Part shown: positions 34,495-46,916 of the stretch, piece by piece
Layout: the number at the start of each line of letters is the position of its first letter
Numbering within the stretch: position 1 is the stretch's first letter
Assembly: GCF_008831285.2 (NCBI RefSeq)
Contig: NC_045142.1
Location: 749,001 to 813,000, forward strand
Reading direction: 5' to 3'
DNA length: 64,000 bases
DNA from: Nymphaea colorata
Lineage: Eukaryota > Streptophyta > Magnoliopsida > Nymphaeales > Nymphaeaceae
Notes under the pieces: model-generated
The model's database searches: none
Seen by the model: the letters and a program-made list of their open reading frames with translations, nothing else
Told to the model about the DNA's origin: nothing
Translations under genes and position numbers: made by a program

Positions 34495-35909
34495 ATGTAT
34501 CCAACGGTTGAGCGGCTCCTGTCTGAAATCGTCAGCCCGCCAAGACCTGCCATGAGACGGAGAAGACCAGAAGAAATGGGGGAGAAGAAGGAACCCGGAG
34601 AACCGAGTCTGCTGTCCTCCATCGAGGACATCCAGAGACGTCTGGTTCGGCCTTCACAGGATTCTTCCTTCAGGTAACTCTCCTCCGTTCGGTCTCCTAC
34701 TGAACTTCCTCTCTCTGGATTTCCCGCCATTTTTGAATCGAGTGGACTCTGAAATTTAACCTATCCGTTGGCCGATGCAAGACGAAGCGATGATCGGAAA
34801 AACTGCGAGAGTTTGCCGATTACGCAAGATTCCCGTTATGTAAGAAACGAATTTGCTGATCGAAAGGCTGAGGATCCGAAATGCTTGGAGAAGCTCGCAG
34901 AGGTTTACACAAATTCTGGCGATCAGATCGCCGAACTCAAATCCCTCGATAATCCGAGACGGTTACTCAAATCCGGGGCGGTTGACGACCTCAACGTCGA
35001 CGATTCAGCTCTGTTGATTGCCGATTTCGTGGATGAATCCTTCAAGGAACATCAACTCTTTTTGGATTCCGAGAGCGTTCCCTGGAAGTCCGCCGATCTG
35101 ATCTCCGGTTCCAAGCCACAAGAAGATCCCGACAAGCGGACGACACCGACGATCGCTCTTAATGATGGATCTCTAGACTCTGATCTCAAAAGCTGCCAGG
35201 ATGTGAAGAGAATTGAGAGCTCAAAGGCGAAGTTCGGAGAGTTTAGCGACCTCACACCCGATTCAGAACTCGATCCTCACGAGGAACCGAAACTTTTAGA
35301 GCCGCTGCTGAATTCCACTGATTCCATCGCCGATCTCAAAATTAAGAAGCTTCTGAAAAAGTCGGAGAAGACGCCAATGATACTTGAACAAGTAGTCGAC
35401 CCAGGGTCCTGCCAAACTGTAAAACATAAAAACATCGGCGATTTCGTCTCCGATACGGACACTCTAGTGGAAGAGGGAAAACCTGAAAAGCCGAGGGCGA
35501 GACGAGGAGAGGAGGAGCACGCGAGGCTTGAAGATTACTTGCACCCTTCCCTTCTCTCTGCGGCCGCTTCCAAGATAAGGAAGAAGATGAAGAAGGCGAT
35601 ATTCGAGTGGCCGACGGAGGAACTCCGGACACTGGCGGATTCCGGAGCCCGAGCTGGGGACGGTGGAGATATGCTCGCCGGATTCGACTCCTCTGCGTTT
35701 CGCCGCTTCGATGACGTGGTGCTCAAGCGCTTCCACGCGTGAGACCCCTTGCATTTCTGACGCTTCGATGACTTGGCGCTCAAGCTCTTCCACGCGTGAG
35801 ACCTCTCTCTCCCCCCCCCCCCCTCTGTGTCGGTGCTGTGTGTGTGCGTGTGTGGGGGCACCACCGCACCAGGCTGAAGAAGGTGGATCGCATCTTTCAT
35901 CAGATTTGA
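34495..35909 (+). CDS. Unrecognised charged plant protein, 3 exons, up to 390 aa
   Basis: Exons by eye: 34495-34673, 34782-35738, 35873-35909, with GT-AG introns and a continuous frame ending FHALKKVDRIFHQI and TGA. An in-frame stop lies just upstream (34483). The second in-frame ATG at 34552 (MRRRRPEEMGEKK) has a better context and gives 371 aa; I keep the longer form as an upper bound. The protein is hydrophilic, rich in Asp, Glu, Lys and Ser, with no membrane segment or signal peptide. Repeated acidic motifs occur (SADLISG, SIADLKIKKLLKKSE). The C-terminal third is the best-ordered part: HPSLLSAAASKIRKKMKKAI, FEWPTEELRTLA, SSAFRRFDDVVLKRFHALKK. I do not recognise the family. A CCAACGG mitosis-type element at the 5' end hints at G2/M expression. 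If the third exon is skipped, the ORF stops at 35742 (379 aa). Confidence 0.72.
34500..34509 (+). promoter_or_regulatory. MSA-like element TCCAACGGTT
   Basis: Matches the M-specific activator consensus YCYAACGGYY, bound by three-repeat MYB factors at G2/M genes. A second core, CCGTTGG (reverse of CCAACGG), is at 34766-34772 inside the first intron. It overlaps the most upstream ATG, favouring the start at 34552. Role inferred. Confidence 0.4.
35704..35803 (+). repeat. 57-bp-period tandem duplication spanning the exon-2 donor of the 34.5-kb gene
   Basis: The 43-base segment beginning cgcttcgatgac and ending cacgcgtgagacc occurs at 35704-35746 and again at 35761-35803 with three base changes. 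The coding tail and the GC|GTGAGA donor are both duplicated. Only the first donor keeps the ORF open into exon 3. Confidence 0.85.
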
Positions 35910-36240
35910 CCCGTACTTTTAAATGCCTCAGAACCTCGCATGGACACGGATACAAGAAGCTATCCAGACATTGAAAGGACAAGTTTCATAAAACTTTCGT
36001 TATTTTTCAGTTCAAGCAACGCCAAGAGCTCAATCAGTCTTTGTTGGTCTTAGAGTGGTTGAAAGATTTTTAAAAGATTAAATGAGGACTATACCATCAA
36101 TATATAAGTGCCTTTTTATAATTTTTTTTCACAAATTAATTATTTTCGTGGGGAATTTTAAAATTAATAAGGTAATAGTCATCTCCAATAAATTTCTTCT
36201 TCCAGATCTGAGTCCAGAATCAGGTACTCAAAGTTAATGC

Positions 36241-36278
<38 letters not shown>

Positions 36279-37376
36279 GATGCACAAGCAATTGATGCTG
36301 AAGAAGGGGCTGGGTCCGACCGCACTCTGACTATAGTAACATGCAGACCGAGGACTTGATTTTCCTTGGAAATTGAAATCTGCACAGAACGATGCGTTTC
36401 CTCGCCCTAGTTTTGGATCAGAATGCGGATTCATACTCAATAAAAAAATCTCATCTGCGGAATGGAAAGAAGTTTTGAAGATGTAAGCCAATGATCGCAG
36501 TGGAAGGTGGGGCCTCTTAGGCTTCCAGTTTTCCGAAACTAGAACAGTAGAAATTATATTTTCGCAGGGAGCCTAGTGGTCTGATCTGATGTGTGTCTGG
36601 CAGTATTGATTCATCTGAAGGAATCATTTTGGTGCTTCTTCTCTTTTCTATGCGGACAATAAATGAGTATTTTCTCCGTCTTGAAATCTGACCTCAGCAA
36701 CATTCAATTTTCGACTGCGTAATCAGATTATCAAAGTAATTTGATAAATGTAGTTTACGTAAAATTTAAAACAAGTTTTAGATTACATAATTTCAATGTG
36801 TGAAACGAAAAATCAAGAGCATGAAAACTCACAGCTCAGGTTGCATTAAAATTGGATGTTTTCTAACATTTAACGATCTTTTATCTCATCAATTTTTTAA
36901 TTGCACTGTGTGATGTTGATTTTATTATGTCCTTGGTAATATAAAGTTGCTATAGTTTATTAACTCATCAATTAATACCAGCATACGTGGCGTGTATAGC
37001 AACCAGGTGCATGGTTAGATGAAAATGTGAAAGGTGTAAAATTAAAGACCTTGAATCAAGTTTCAGTTCTATCAATGCTCTAGCTTCAGGTTCGCTTTGT
37101 CCTCCTAAAGCTTGGTGACCCTCAAGTGAAACAAGAAAGAGATATGGTTTATTATCTAAACAGAGAAACTCAGATGTAAACTCTTGTGGGAAGAGTAGTA
37201 AAAACCCCTTCACGCGCTCGTCGACCTCAGTACAATTTCCAACTTGGGATCTACGTGATAAAAGAGATCAGAAAATGTCATCTTAAAATGCTGCTCAAAT
37301 CAGAAAGCCGAGAGCTCTTTTTTCTCCTGTCCTACTGGCATGGGCCAAAAGCAAACGCATTGGGTTTCTTCTTCCC

Positions 37377-37413
<37 letters not shown>

Positions 37414-39370
37414 GTTCAATAATTTTTCATGATCATCGCCCCTGAATATGAGCCTCTCTCTTCCTGCGCGTGCCTAAACGGCTCTTCTTCCCAAGAAATT
37501 CCGCCCCCTTTCCCTTCTCTGGAAACAAGATAGTAAATTACCAAAAGGATTCCCTTCCCTGCTTCTGGGCTTCCGCTTTCTCCCGAAAATATCAATTCCT
37601 ATAAATTTTCGTAAAAGGACTCAAACCCGCAAGATTTTGCTGGCAGGAGGTCTCCCTCTCCCTGCCCCTGACAGAAAAGATGGAAAACACGTACTTTTCT
37701 GTCTACTTTCAACTAAAAATCGCTTCACTGGAAGCGAGTTTGTGTCGGCCTTTATTTTTCCCTTGTGGCGATTTTCGGGATTCAAGTTTTATCCAAAAAA
37801 AGATCATAACTCACATTGGCTGCAAGGACTTCCGATTTCCGAACACGTCATTGTGTTTAAGAGGTCTTAACATAATATAATATATCATCCCTCATTGAAG
37901 GAGTTTTCACCTTTTTCTCCTCATTCACACAACATCAACAATAAGTTGCTTTTTCTAGTTTATATGTTTCTGAAGGGTTATTATATGTATGTTCAGCAGC
38001 TGTAAGGGTGGGTGAGGGCATGAAATTCTGTCCCTCCTTAGGCCATTTAATGAAAATGACAAAAGCTCATGCTTGTATTTGAAAAATAGCAAATGATAGG
38101 ATTCAAAATAGAACTTATAGTTAAAGCTATGGGCGACTTCGGGGATGAAAGAATATGGCTCATTGAATTACCAGTTTCACCCTTAACATGCACTGAATGA
38201 CAAAAGTTGCTCGGGGTTGTCATTTTGCCAACTGGTAACTGTTGCAGCACATTTTAAGGGTACTTTTGTCATCTTAAAAGGGCCGGCTTTTGCCTTGTAA
38301 TTTCCCAACTTTTGGAGCGCAACCTGCCTGCCTTCTTGGTCGGTGGGCTGACCGACGACTTACTAAATGACAAAACAGCCCTTGTTTGTCTGGGTCGGAT
38401 TTAGTATCCAAGGACTAAATCTGAGTTCGGGTCTGAAACCGGAAAAATAAGACTGAAAAAAAAAAAAACTTCAATTTCGTATCCAATCTGGTTGCACTCC
38501 TACTATAACACTGAGAAGCTCATATGATCTCCTTAAGCACAGGTAAATACGTTCAAATCACATCAAAATTGATCTTAGTTATAGCCAAGAAGTTGATAAA
38601 GCTCTAAATTAAATTCGGGGATGTTGTAACGTTAGTTCGCTACATAATGATACACTTTTTCCAGGCTTTACCATTTAAAATGTGATTTGGCAAAAGATTG
38701 GATCTGTCTCTTGGGTTTTCTAACTTGAGGTCAGGTTGATTTCATTGTATACTAAGTTAGAATCCAAAATTTGTGTCATAAAAAATTGTTTAAGCAGGTT
38801 AATGAGACTGATTTGTATTTTTCTTTTGTAATTGAAGATGAGCTTTGACCATCAAAGCTTACAAAAGACAACACCAGGAAAAACTCAAGGCAAAGGAGCT
38901 TTAAAGTTTAGACATGATTTACAGCCTTCAACTTGACATCCTTGCCATTCTCCTCGTAGGATTTCTTTAGCGTTTGATTACCATTTGAGCACCGGAAGGA
39001 CGGAGTTCTTTCCGTCGTATGCCGGAATTCGGGTATAATTTTAGGCACATTCTGCCGGGAGTTTGACATGGCAGCTAAGCTAGAGGTTAACTAAAACAGC
39101 ACATTAAGCTTGTGCATACACATACACACATATCAAGACTATCGACTATAAACAAAGGATTCTATTGGATTCAATGAGTTATAAGAGTATCATTTCACTA
39201 CCTATGTTGAAGCTGGAAGTTTACGACAGAAAAGTAAGTCTAAGAGATCCTACCACCGTTTTAAAGAGGATACAGATCTGGATATCTTCGTTCAAGACAA
39301 AACATTTTAGCCCTTAGCTCAAGGATCCACTTCAGGAGCAAATTGGTCATTTAAGATACCTTAAAATAAG
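35910..39370. other. Intergenic, no gene recognised
   Basis: Holds the TAA microsatellite, a CT tract at 37,382-37,409 and short unrelated ORFs only. Confidence 0.5.
36241..36279. repeat. (TAA)n microsatellite
   Basis: About 13 TAA units downstream of the 34.5-kb gene. Confidence 0.95.
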
Positions 39371-39833
39371 ATAAATTTGTCGCGCAGGCATCAAAGACTG
39401 CTTTGCTGCTGCCCATGCCAAGGATTCAGACAGCATATTTCTTTATGGCTGCTTTTCTCAGTGGGCACGCATAAGGGGAGAGGAGAAAAAAAAAAAGAAG
39501 AAAGTTCAAAAACTTTGGAGAGCGAGAGGGAAGGAACGCCCTCCAACCCTTCATTCGTTGCTTTCGCCTTGGTAGTTGTCAGTTTCACATCCACCGACTT
39601 GACCAGGCTCTCTCTCTCTCTCTCTCTCTCTCGTTGCCCATTCCCCAATACTTTCATTAGCTTCCAAGAAACTGTGTTGCATCTTTCCTTCTATACCTTG
39701 GAAAGTTAAATTTCCAACTGAGGTAGCTCATGAGTCCTTGATCTTGCACAGAGGTCTTTCGTTTTGGATGAATTGACATTTCTCTGTTTTCTTTCTTCCA
39801 GTGTACTTAGATCATCCGAACAAGTACAGAAGC

Positions 39834-41489
39834 ATGCCGCATCAGGTTGGGTTCCGGTTTCTACACTTCTGTTCCCTACCCTTTTTGGTTCTTGGTTTAT
39901 ATTTTTTTGGCGCTTTTCTCCTCTAATTCATGTTTGTTTAGGAGCAGGAAGATGGGTGGCCTCTTGGGTTGCAGCCATTGAGTAGGAGAGTTGGGCTGGG
40001 TGGTAACAGGGATCTATCAGAACCCATTTCATTGGATACTTGGGTGACTGGTTCTCCCACTTCATCCTCTGTTTCTTCATCAGATTTGGAAACACAGGTA
40101 GGAGAATAACTGTATTGCAAGTTTCTCGTTTCTTTCTTTCTCTTCATCGTTTTCATCATTTTATGTCTATGATTTTCTTTTGGCTAGTCTCACCTTATCT
40201 TTAAAATGAGATTATGAGAACCGGCATTCTTCTCTGTTGGGGCTTGAAAAATGCACATAGCTGCACAGCCTACACGCATTTTTCTCTTGGGTTTGAAAAA
40301 CTGCGGCTGCCCACCTCATATTGTCTGCCTCTCTTAATTTCCGCCAGCCGCTTAATGAATATGCTATAGGAATTCTTCCCACTGGCTATTTACTAGTTTT
40401 GGTGTCGGTGCAGTTTAGCAAGAAAAATGTCCCGGTCAAAGTTTTCTGCTGCAGAACACCACCGTTTATCTGCAAACTGCAGTTCTTTTTCCCTATGGAC
40501 GGCACCATATTGTTGCCCTGTCTATTGTGATTTTTTTACAAAATTTAACTTGCTATTTCCTATACGATTACCAATTACTGTAAAGACCCTTTCCCGAGTA
40601 AAAGCCTAAGTAACCGTGGGTCTTCTGTAAGAGGTAAGGTGAAAATGGTTGCAGTGTTCATATACCTTAGTTTTTTGCTTACTCTCTTCATTTGTATGAA
40701 GTTTTAGTCTATGTTTGACGGACTTCCGTTTAGTAATTAGGTTTCTCTTTTCAGAAATGGTGAATTTGAACAGTGAGGGCATAACAATATGGATTAGTTT
40801 TCTGACCTTCTGTAGATTCTTTCCCATCTAAAACTGTGTGACCATTACTAGTTGTCCTGGTTCTGTCTAATCTCAGGATTTTTTTATGGTTTCTTTCCCC
40901 TTTTTTCTCCGACTTTGCTGTGTTTCTTTATTTACATTAAGTCAGACAAGTATTACGATGTCGATTTCCAAATTTTCAAATGTCACGCTTAAAGACAAAA
41001 TTTCAGTGAAGTTCTAAATTCTAAGAAAGAGCCTTGAGATTTTGAAAGATTAGCCTCTTTTTTGTTTTTTAGTTTCATCTGTCCTTTGGTATTACATTGA
41101 ATCAAACAAGTATTGCAGCATCCGCATCTACAACAGGGCGTTCAAAATTTCACTGTTCCAGGGTACGTCTAAGAAAAGGACCTCCGGATTCTGAAAAACT
41201 TGTCCTTTAACGTGTCTGATGCTGCCTGTAATATTAAAAATTCCCCCTGAAAAATCTCCAACTTTCAATTACAATTGTCTGGTGAAATTGTACCGTTGTG
41301 TGTTCGAAATTATGGGATTTTTCAAATGTTTTGTTTTATCATCTGCCAATTGTCATGTTCTCTTGCAAACGTGAAACATGCCCTTTCTCTCCTGGATATT
41401 TTATCAATGCGGGACCATGTTAAGTTATAGTCATTCAGTAAGGAAAAAAAGAAATGTATCAGCATAAAAATATCGTTTTGTTTATAAAA

Positions 41490-41531
<42 letters not shown>

Positions 41532-42201
41532 TTTGACAATAAACAGAGATTGCCATGAAACAATTTTCATCAAAGTGCTAATTTACCTTGATAGGTTATG
41601 TGTTTGTCTGTGGCTATGTGCGTGTGTGTGTGTGAAAAAGTGAGAGGGAGAGAGAGAGAGATCATCACAGTGCTAACTTATATTCACTCTCTTACAGTCC
41701 ACTGGGTCATCTTTCCATGAGAACAGTGTGACACTGGGGAACCTCCTTGGAGTTCGGCCAAATCAAGCACTACCAATTTATAGAACCAACAACCTTGCAA
41801 CCAGGAAGAACTACAGATCAAGCGCCTGGTTGAATATGCTCATAAGAGCAGGAATACTCAGCAGCCAGGCGAACTCGCCGCCATCACTCGGTCACTTCCT
41901 TGAGGTGGAAAGAAGAGCTGCCAGCACCACCAAGGCCAGAAAATCAGTCTGTTTCCTGTGTAGTGCATCCGCCGATGCTGTGTTGGAGACGAGCTCCTTG
42001 CTACATGGTCGTTTCTCTGTTCCGCTGAGCATGAACAACAGAGCTGCTGTAGTTATAGCAAGAACTGTGCATAAGTCGGGCACCGTCTTTGACACAAGTA
42101 ATAGCAAGAGAAATCAAAGAGAGTCTTGTGGTGGTAGCAGAAACAATGTGCTTGGAATTCCAATGCTTTTTTCGTGCGTATGCAGTGACACCACACTGTA
42201 A
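39834..42201 (+). CDS. Plant-specific serine-rich protein of the At3g17950-like family, 223 aa
   Basis: Three coding exons: 39834-39845 (MPHQ), 39942-40097, 41698-42201, all GT-AG, phase 0. The exon-2 product has the family signature GWPLGLQPLSRRVGL followed by VTGSPTSSSVSSSDLETQ. Exon 3 opens STGSSFHENSVTLGNLLGV and later has ARKSVCFLCSASADAV, the Cys-containing block at the same position as in Arabidopsis At3g17950-type proteins (recalled from family knowledge). Length is similar to the family (about 200 aa). Function is unknown; no signal peptide or membrane span is seen. Intron 2 is 1.6 kb. A 5'-UTR intron (about 39723-39801, donor gag|gtagct, acceptor ttccag) is likely. The four-residue first coding exon makes this gene easy to mis-start at an internal codon near 41728. 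Confidence 0.8.
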
Positions 42202-43504
42202 AGAGTCTGGAATGAACTAAAAAAATTCAAGGTCTCCACTTGTCAAAGATGCAAATTTACGGGATTCAGTTGGTGTTAAAGGAATCTGCGATGTTTTTTT
42301 TCTGGTTGGAGTTGAGGGCAAACGTCGACTACCAATCTTTGTGTGGATAACACCAAAAATAAGCTTAAGCAACACGATGGTGGAATCCAAGTTGCTTTGA
42401 CTTGACATCCTTCAGATTTTCTTCTTACTACCAATCAACTCACTTCTCTGTGGTAGTGATACCTACAACGACATCAAAATCTGTAAAAGATTTGAACTGA
42501 TCTTAGCCAGCTACTCTTTGAGAAAATTTCCTCACTTTTGAGTCATAGAGAACTTGATTGTGCAATCAAGGAATTGTGTCTTGAATTTGCTGTTGGACAA
42601 GCTGGGAAAGCACCAGGTTTTCTAAATGTGCCCAACCTGCTGACTGACCTGAAAAGGGCATGTTTACCATGTCTTATCTGATTGTTGAACAGTATAGATT
42701 GGTATTCTCTTGACCATAGTTTTACCTTTAAAGTTAGTTCAACCCCGGGAAAGAAGGGAAACGGCTGCATTCTTGCCGGTGGTGGAGGCACATCGTTCAT
42801 ATAGAAGGTCTATTTTAAGTGTTCCAGGTGTTCTAACTCTACCCATGTGATGAAAGAGGAGAACACGAACATCTGCTGCAATGATACAGGAAGGAACAGA
42901 ACATATAGGACGTAGTATGTGAGTAGGGATGTCCATAATATCCGATTGAACTATTTAAAATATAATACATGGAAAAAAATTAACACCGGGTTAATAAATC
43001 TAATTGGAGTTAAGACTCAAATAAAATCCGATCTGGTACGGATTTGGAACAGATTTGATTTTAAATAAATAGATTACATGTAATGTTCATATATTTTGAA
43101 AGTCATCTTTTGACATATCTTAATGCGGTTTGGATTTGGTTTAAAAATTGGAAGCAGCTTAAAAAATGGATTCGGATGTGAAATTAAAAATTAAATTCGG
43201 ATAATAAACATTTCTTTATTTATATCTGAGTCGGAATATGTGAACATCTGAAATCTAACACTTAAAATGCATTCCTCTGCAGAACTAATCTCTCTTGTTT
43301 GCGTCCTGTACAAGAACCAGAAGGGACATCTGTTCCTCACATTAGAACGAGTTGGAAACATCTTCTTCTGCATGTGCATTGTTTGTGGGTTTTATTTTTT
43401 CAGGATGATTTTGGACCTACGTTCAGATATTTAGATTTGATAAGTCGCACTTAATTCAGATTTTAAAATCTAACCAAGTATGATTCAGCAAGAAATCTGA
43501 GCCA

Positions 43505-43507
<3 letters not shown>

Positions 43508-43556
<49 letters not shown>
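43508..43556. repeat. (TA)n microsatellite
   Basis: About 24 uninterrupted units. Confidence 0.95.
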
Positions 43557-43558
<2 letters not shown>

Positions 43559-43848
43559 CTTTACATAAAAGGTGCCGGATTTCGCTACCTTTTCACCATC
43601 AGATTTGTCCAAATTGGTTTTGGATTTGGAGTGAGATCTAATAGCGGTAATTTTCGATGTGCATGAAAGTAGAGCAGAGTATCCGGTTGCAAATGCACGT
43701 TGTCCGAAAAGAACGAGTTATTTTACCGGTGTGTCGGTACGCAGCAGCGCAAATGATGTGGATTGAGAGGGGATTCCCCTACATCCAGATCTAAATCCAA
43801 AACACTGCTATTAGGCCTGAATCCAAAAACAATTGTAAAGGAGCACTT

Positions 43849-44461
43849 TGTTTGGATGGAGGGAAAGAGAGGGACGAAAAGGAAAGGATAGAATTTATAA
43901 TATTTTATAATAATACCCTTAACATTAAAAAATTTGTCATTTAAATAAAAATATTTTTAATTTGATTTTTTGATTCAATAAAAGAAGAACCACATTTACA
44001 CTCGACATTTCATTCTATACTAATAAATATGATAAAAATTTATATCAAACAAAATGACATTTTCATGTGCGCTAATTGGATGGCATAAAAATGACAAAAA
44101 CTTGATTTTGATAAAGGCACCGTTGTAAAATATCATCCAAGTCTCGAGGAAAGGGAAAGAGAGGGAGACCCGGCTACCATCGGTGTCTTAACCAGTGGCA
44201 AGGAGGGAGAGAAAGAATCATGCAAGTTCGGTTGATGTCTCTTTTGCGGGCGGGTGGGAAGGGTATAAAACGGATAGGTTTTTCCTTTCCTTTTCAATCC
44301 CTCCAATTTTGGAGGGATTGGATTTACATTAGAGTTCTCTTTCCTTTTCCTCTTTTTACAACCAAACAAACTTTTTGTTTTCACTTTTTTTTCCTTCTTT
44401 TTAATTAACCAACCAAACAAGGATTCATTGTTCCTTCATTCTCTTTCCCTCCAACCAAACA
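43849..44461. mobile_element. MITE-like element with TIR tgtttggatggagggaaaga
   Basis: The left end tgtttggatggagggaaagag and right end ctctttccctccaaccaaaca are inverted with one mismatch over 21 bases. The interior is AT-rich and carries a perfect 10-bp-arm stem-loop aatccctccaattttggagg. No ORF. Confidence 0.6.
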
Positions 44462-46892
44462 GGTTATTAGCGAATCCAAAGCCATAAATTTATGATATTG
44501 CGGGATCTGATAAAAACTACCAACAAGCATATTGGATCTAGTAAAAGTGACAATAAATTTAACATGTACAGAATTGCACCCTGATCATATACGGTATGAA
44601 TTAAATTTGGTTTTAAAAAATTTTTGAATCAACACAAATCTACAATTTATCTATCAAATCCGAGTACAAACTAGAGTTTACTGGCTTTTCTATTGATGAC
44701 CTAATTCAAATCAAACTTGTAACCAACTGATTCGATTCGGTGGCCAGTTTATATTGTTGACCTATTCATGACGATCGGCAGCCATTTCACCAAAACGGCA
44801 GCTCCGGTTATTATGTTCATGAACCAAATTTAACAACGCCGGTAGAGAAGATGGTATATTGGTCTCGGGCTGGAAATTTGATTTTATCTATCAAATATTC
44901 ACACATATCCTTGCACCACTAATTTGGAGCAGAGATTGAAAATGAACACGATACGATGAACAACACCCAAACTTTCCAAACTAATCAGTCATAGTTTCAA
45001 GAGCACAGGGTGTTCCTGCTATCTGATAAGCTTTAATTTGTTGTATAAAAGGATCCTAAACAAGTTCAGAAAAGGTAAAATGGAGCAGATTCAAGAGAAG
45101 TTGTTGGAATTCAGATCCAAGTTTTCTCATTCTCATTTCTATGTATTCTACATGCCATAGGCTCATAGCTAATAATAAGACTTCCACTTTCAGGAACAGG
45201 ACAAAAAATAGACGTCGCAGCCAAATATCAAGCTTAGATTTGATCGGTCATGTTTGCCAGTAATTTTCTTTTACTGGTTTGGGTGAAATGTGGACTCAGT
45301 TGCGGTCGACATCATTTTCGAATAATTCTGATAACATGTTTTAAATAGCATTTGGCACTCTAGCCAGATCTGAACTGGACCGGAGCAACTTAAACAAGTC
45401 AGGTTGGATCAATCCAGACAAAAACCTTCCAATCCCAAAAAATATTGCCAAAACTAGGGCCATCAGTGCATTCTGACCCAAAATATGAGCTATCCTCCAA
45501 GTGAAATCTAATGAACAGACCTGCATATATCCTGTTACACACACCAGTTCGCTTTTTCCCAGATTATCCTGATAATCTGCACTACCCTGAGCAACAATAT
45601 CCAAATAAAACTAATGATATAGCTGATAATACATGCATTCTTCCTGCCAATTACACAGAACGGGGCCAATAAAGACCCATGAATAGTGACAACAAGAAGA
45701 GTTAAACAAATAAAGAAGCTCTCGGTTAAAATGCAAAAGAACACCGTTCTCTTTCTCCCTCTAATCAACGGAGTTGTTTGGCTCAGCAGTCAACAATTAA
45801 CATTGCCAAGAACAAATGTGATGCGGGCAATCAAGAAGATGATCCTCATCTTTGAACAGAGATGGATTTAAAGCTTAGTTTCAGAAACCATGCTCCTTCA
45901 GTAGACATATAGCTCCATTTTCTTTTCCTATTTTAATAAGGAAGAACCTTCCTCGGGACAGGTCTTACACTACTAGACATTTCTGTACTCAGAGTCCACA
46001 ACATCTCTGAGATGAGCAAGAAGTTGAGCAGAGGTTAGGTTTTGCAGGATGTACAGTAACAACCATGGCATGAATCATTGCAATGTCTTGGGTAAGAGGT
46101 CAGAAGCATCTCAATGGAAGGTCAGGTGAATGTCACATGGTATGTCAGGGGGTTATGCCAAAGGGAAGAAAAGCTTTTTGGCGCTGCTTCACTGATGTCA
46201 AAAATGCATTTAATGAACATCATCCTCATGATGGTGTACATACAGAGGGTACTTGAAATCAGTCAAAAAATCATGAACGCTGAAGAGTGGGGACCCTGAC
46301 CACAATCCATGGTGGTATCAAGGCAACAAGCAACAGCACATATTATAAAGGATCTCAGTCATCAAAGCGTCACATTGCTGAAGCTTAACCGGTCAGTAAC
46401 TGTTAAGAGGCATGTTTTATATCATTGTAGTTTGGCAATCTAAGCAATCGGTTACCTAGAAAGGTTTTGTTTGGAAACTCAGAAGAGAAAAAGACAATAT
46501 AAAGAATGACATTGGTTTTGATCATCAAAAAAGTGCAACTATTTCAATATATTACCTATATCCATGACTATGTTACTGTTGGTACTAGAACAGCAAAACA
46601 TGCGCGAACTTTCGAACATAAAAAGCCGAACATGCGTAGTTTGATGGTTGAAAAATTCAAATTTTATACAAGAAGATACCTTAAAAATGATTAGCTCTCT
46701 GGTCTGAGCAAACCCCTACCAATTCAGTACATATCAAGACAAGCAACCCAGGCATTGAACCCTGCACCTCCTTTTGACTTGAATTATGAGTCCAAATTCC
46801 TAGCAAGCTGTACAGGCTCCTGCTGCTTTAATAGATGTTAGATTCGATTTAGCTGCATCTTGGCTGGCGAGCACCCACACACGTACTGTATT

Positions 46893-46916
46893 GCTTGCAT
46901 GCATGCATGCATGCAT
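46893..46916. repeat. (GCAT)n microsatellite
   Basis: Five to six tandem GCAT units; self-complementary RY-like repeat. Confidence 0.85.

Noticed and set aside
41728..42201. 157-codon ORF as a stand-alone gene
   Set aside because: It is the third exon of the At3g17950-like gene; the first two exons carry the conserved WPLGLQPL start.
45341..45768. Hydrophobic minus-strand ORFs as a membrane protein
   Set aside because: The two segments are in different frames without convincing splice sites, and no family was recognised.
46311..46335. LTR-retrotransposon primer-binding site (tggtatcaaggcaa)
   Set aside because: Only a partial match to the initiator-tRNA complement, with no LTRs or gag/pol around it.
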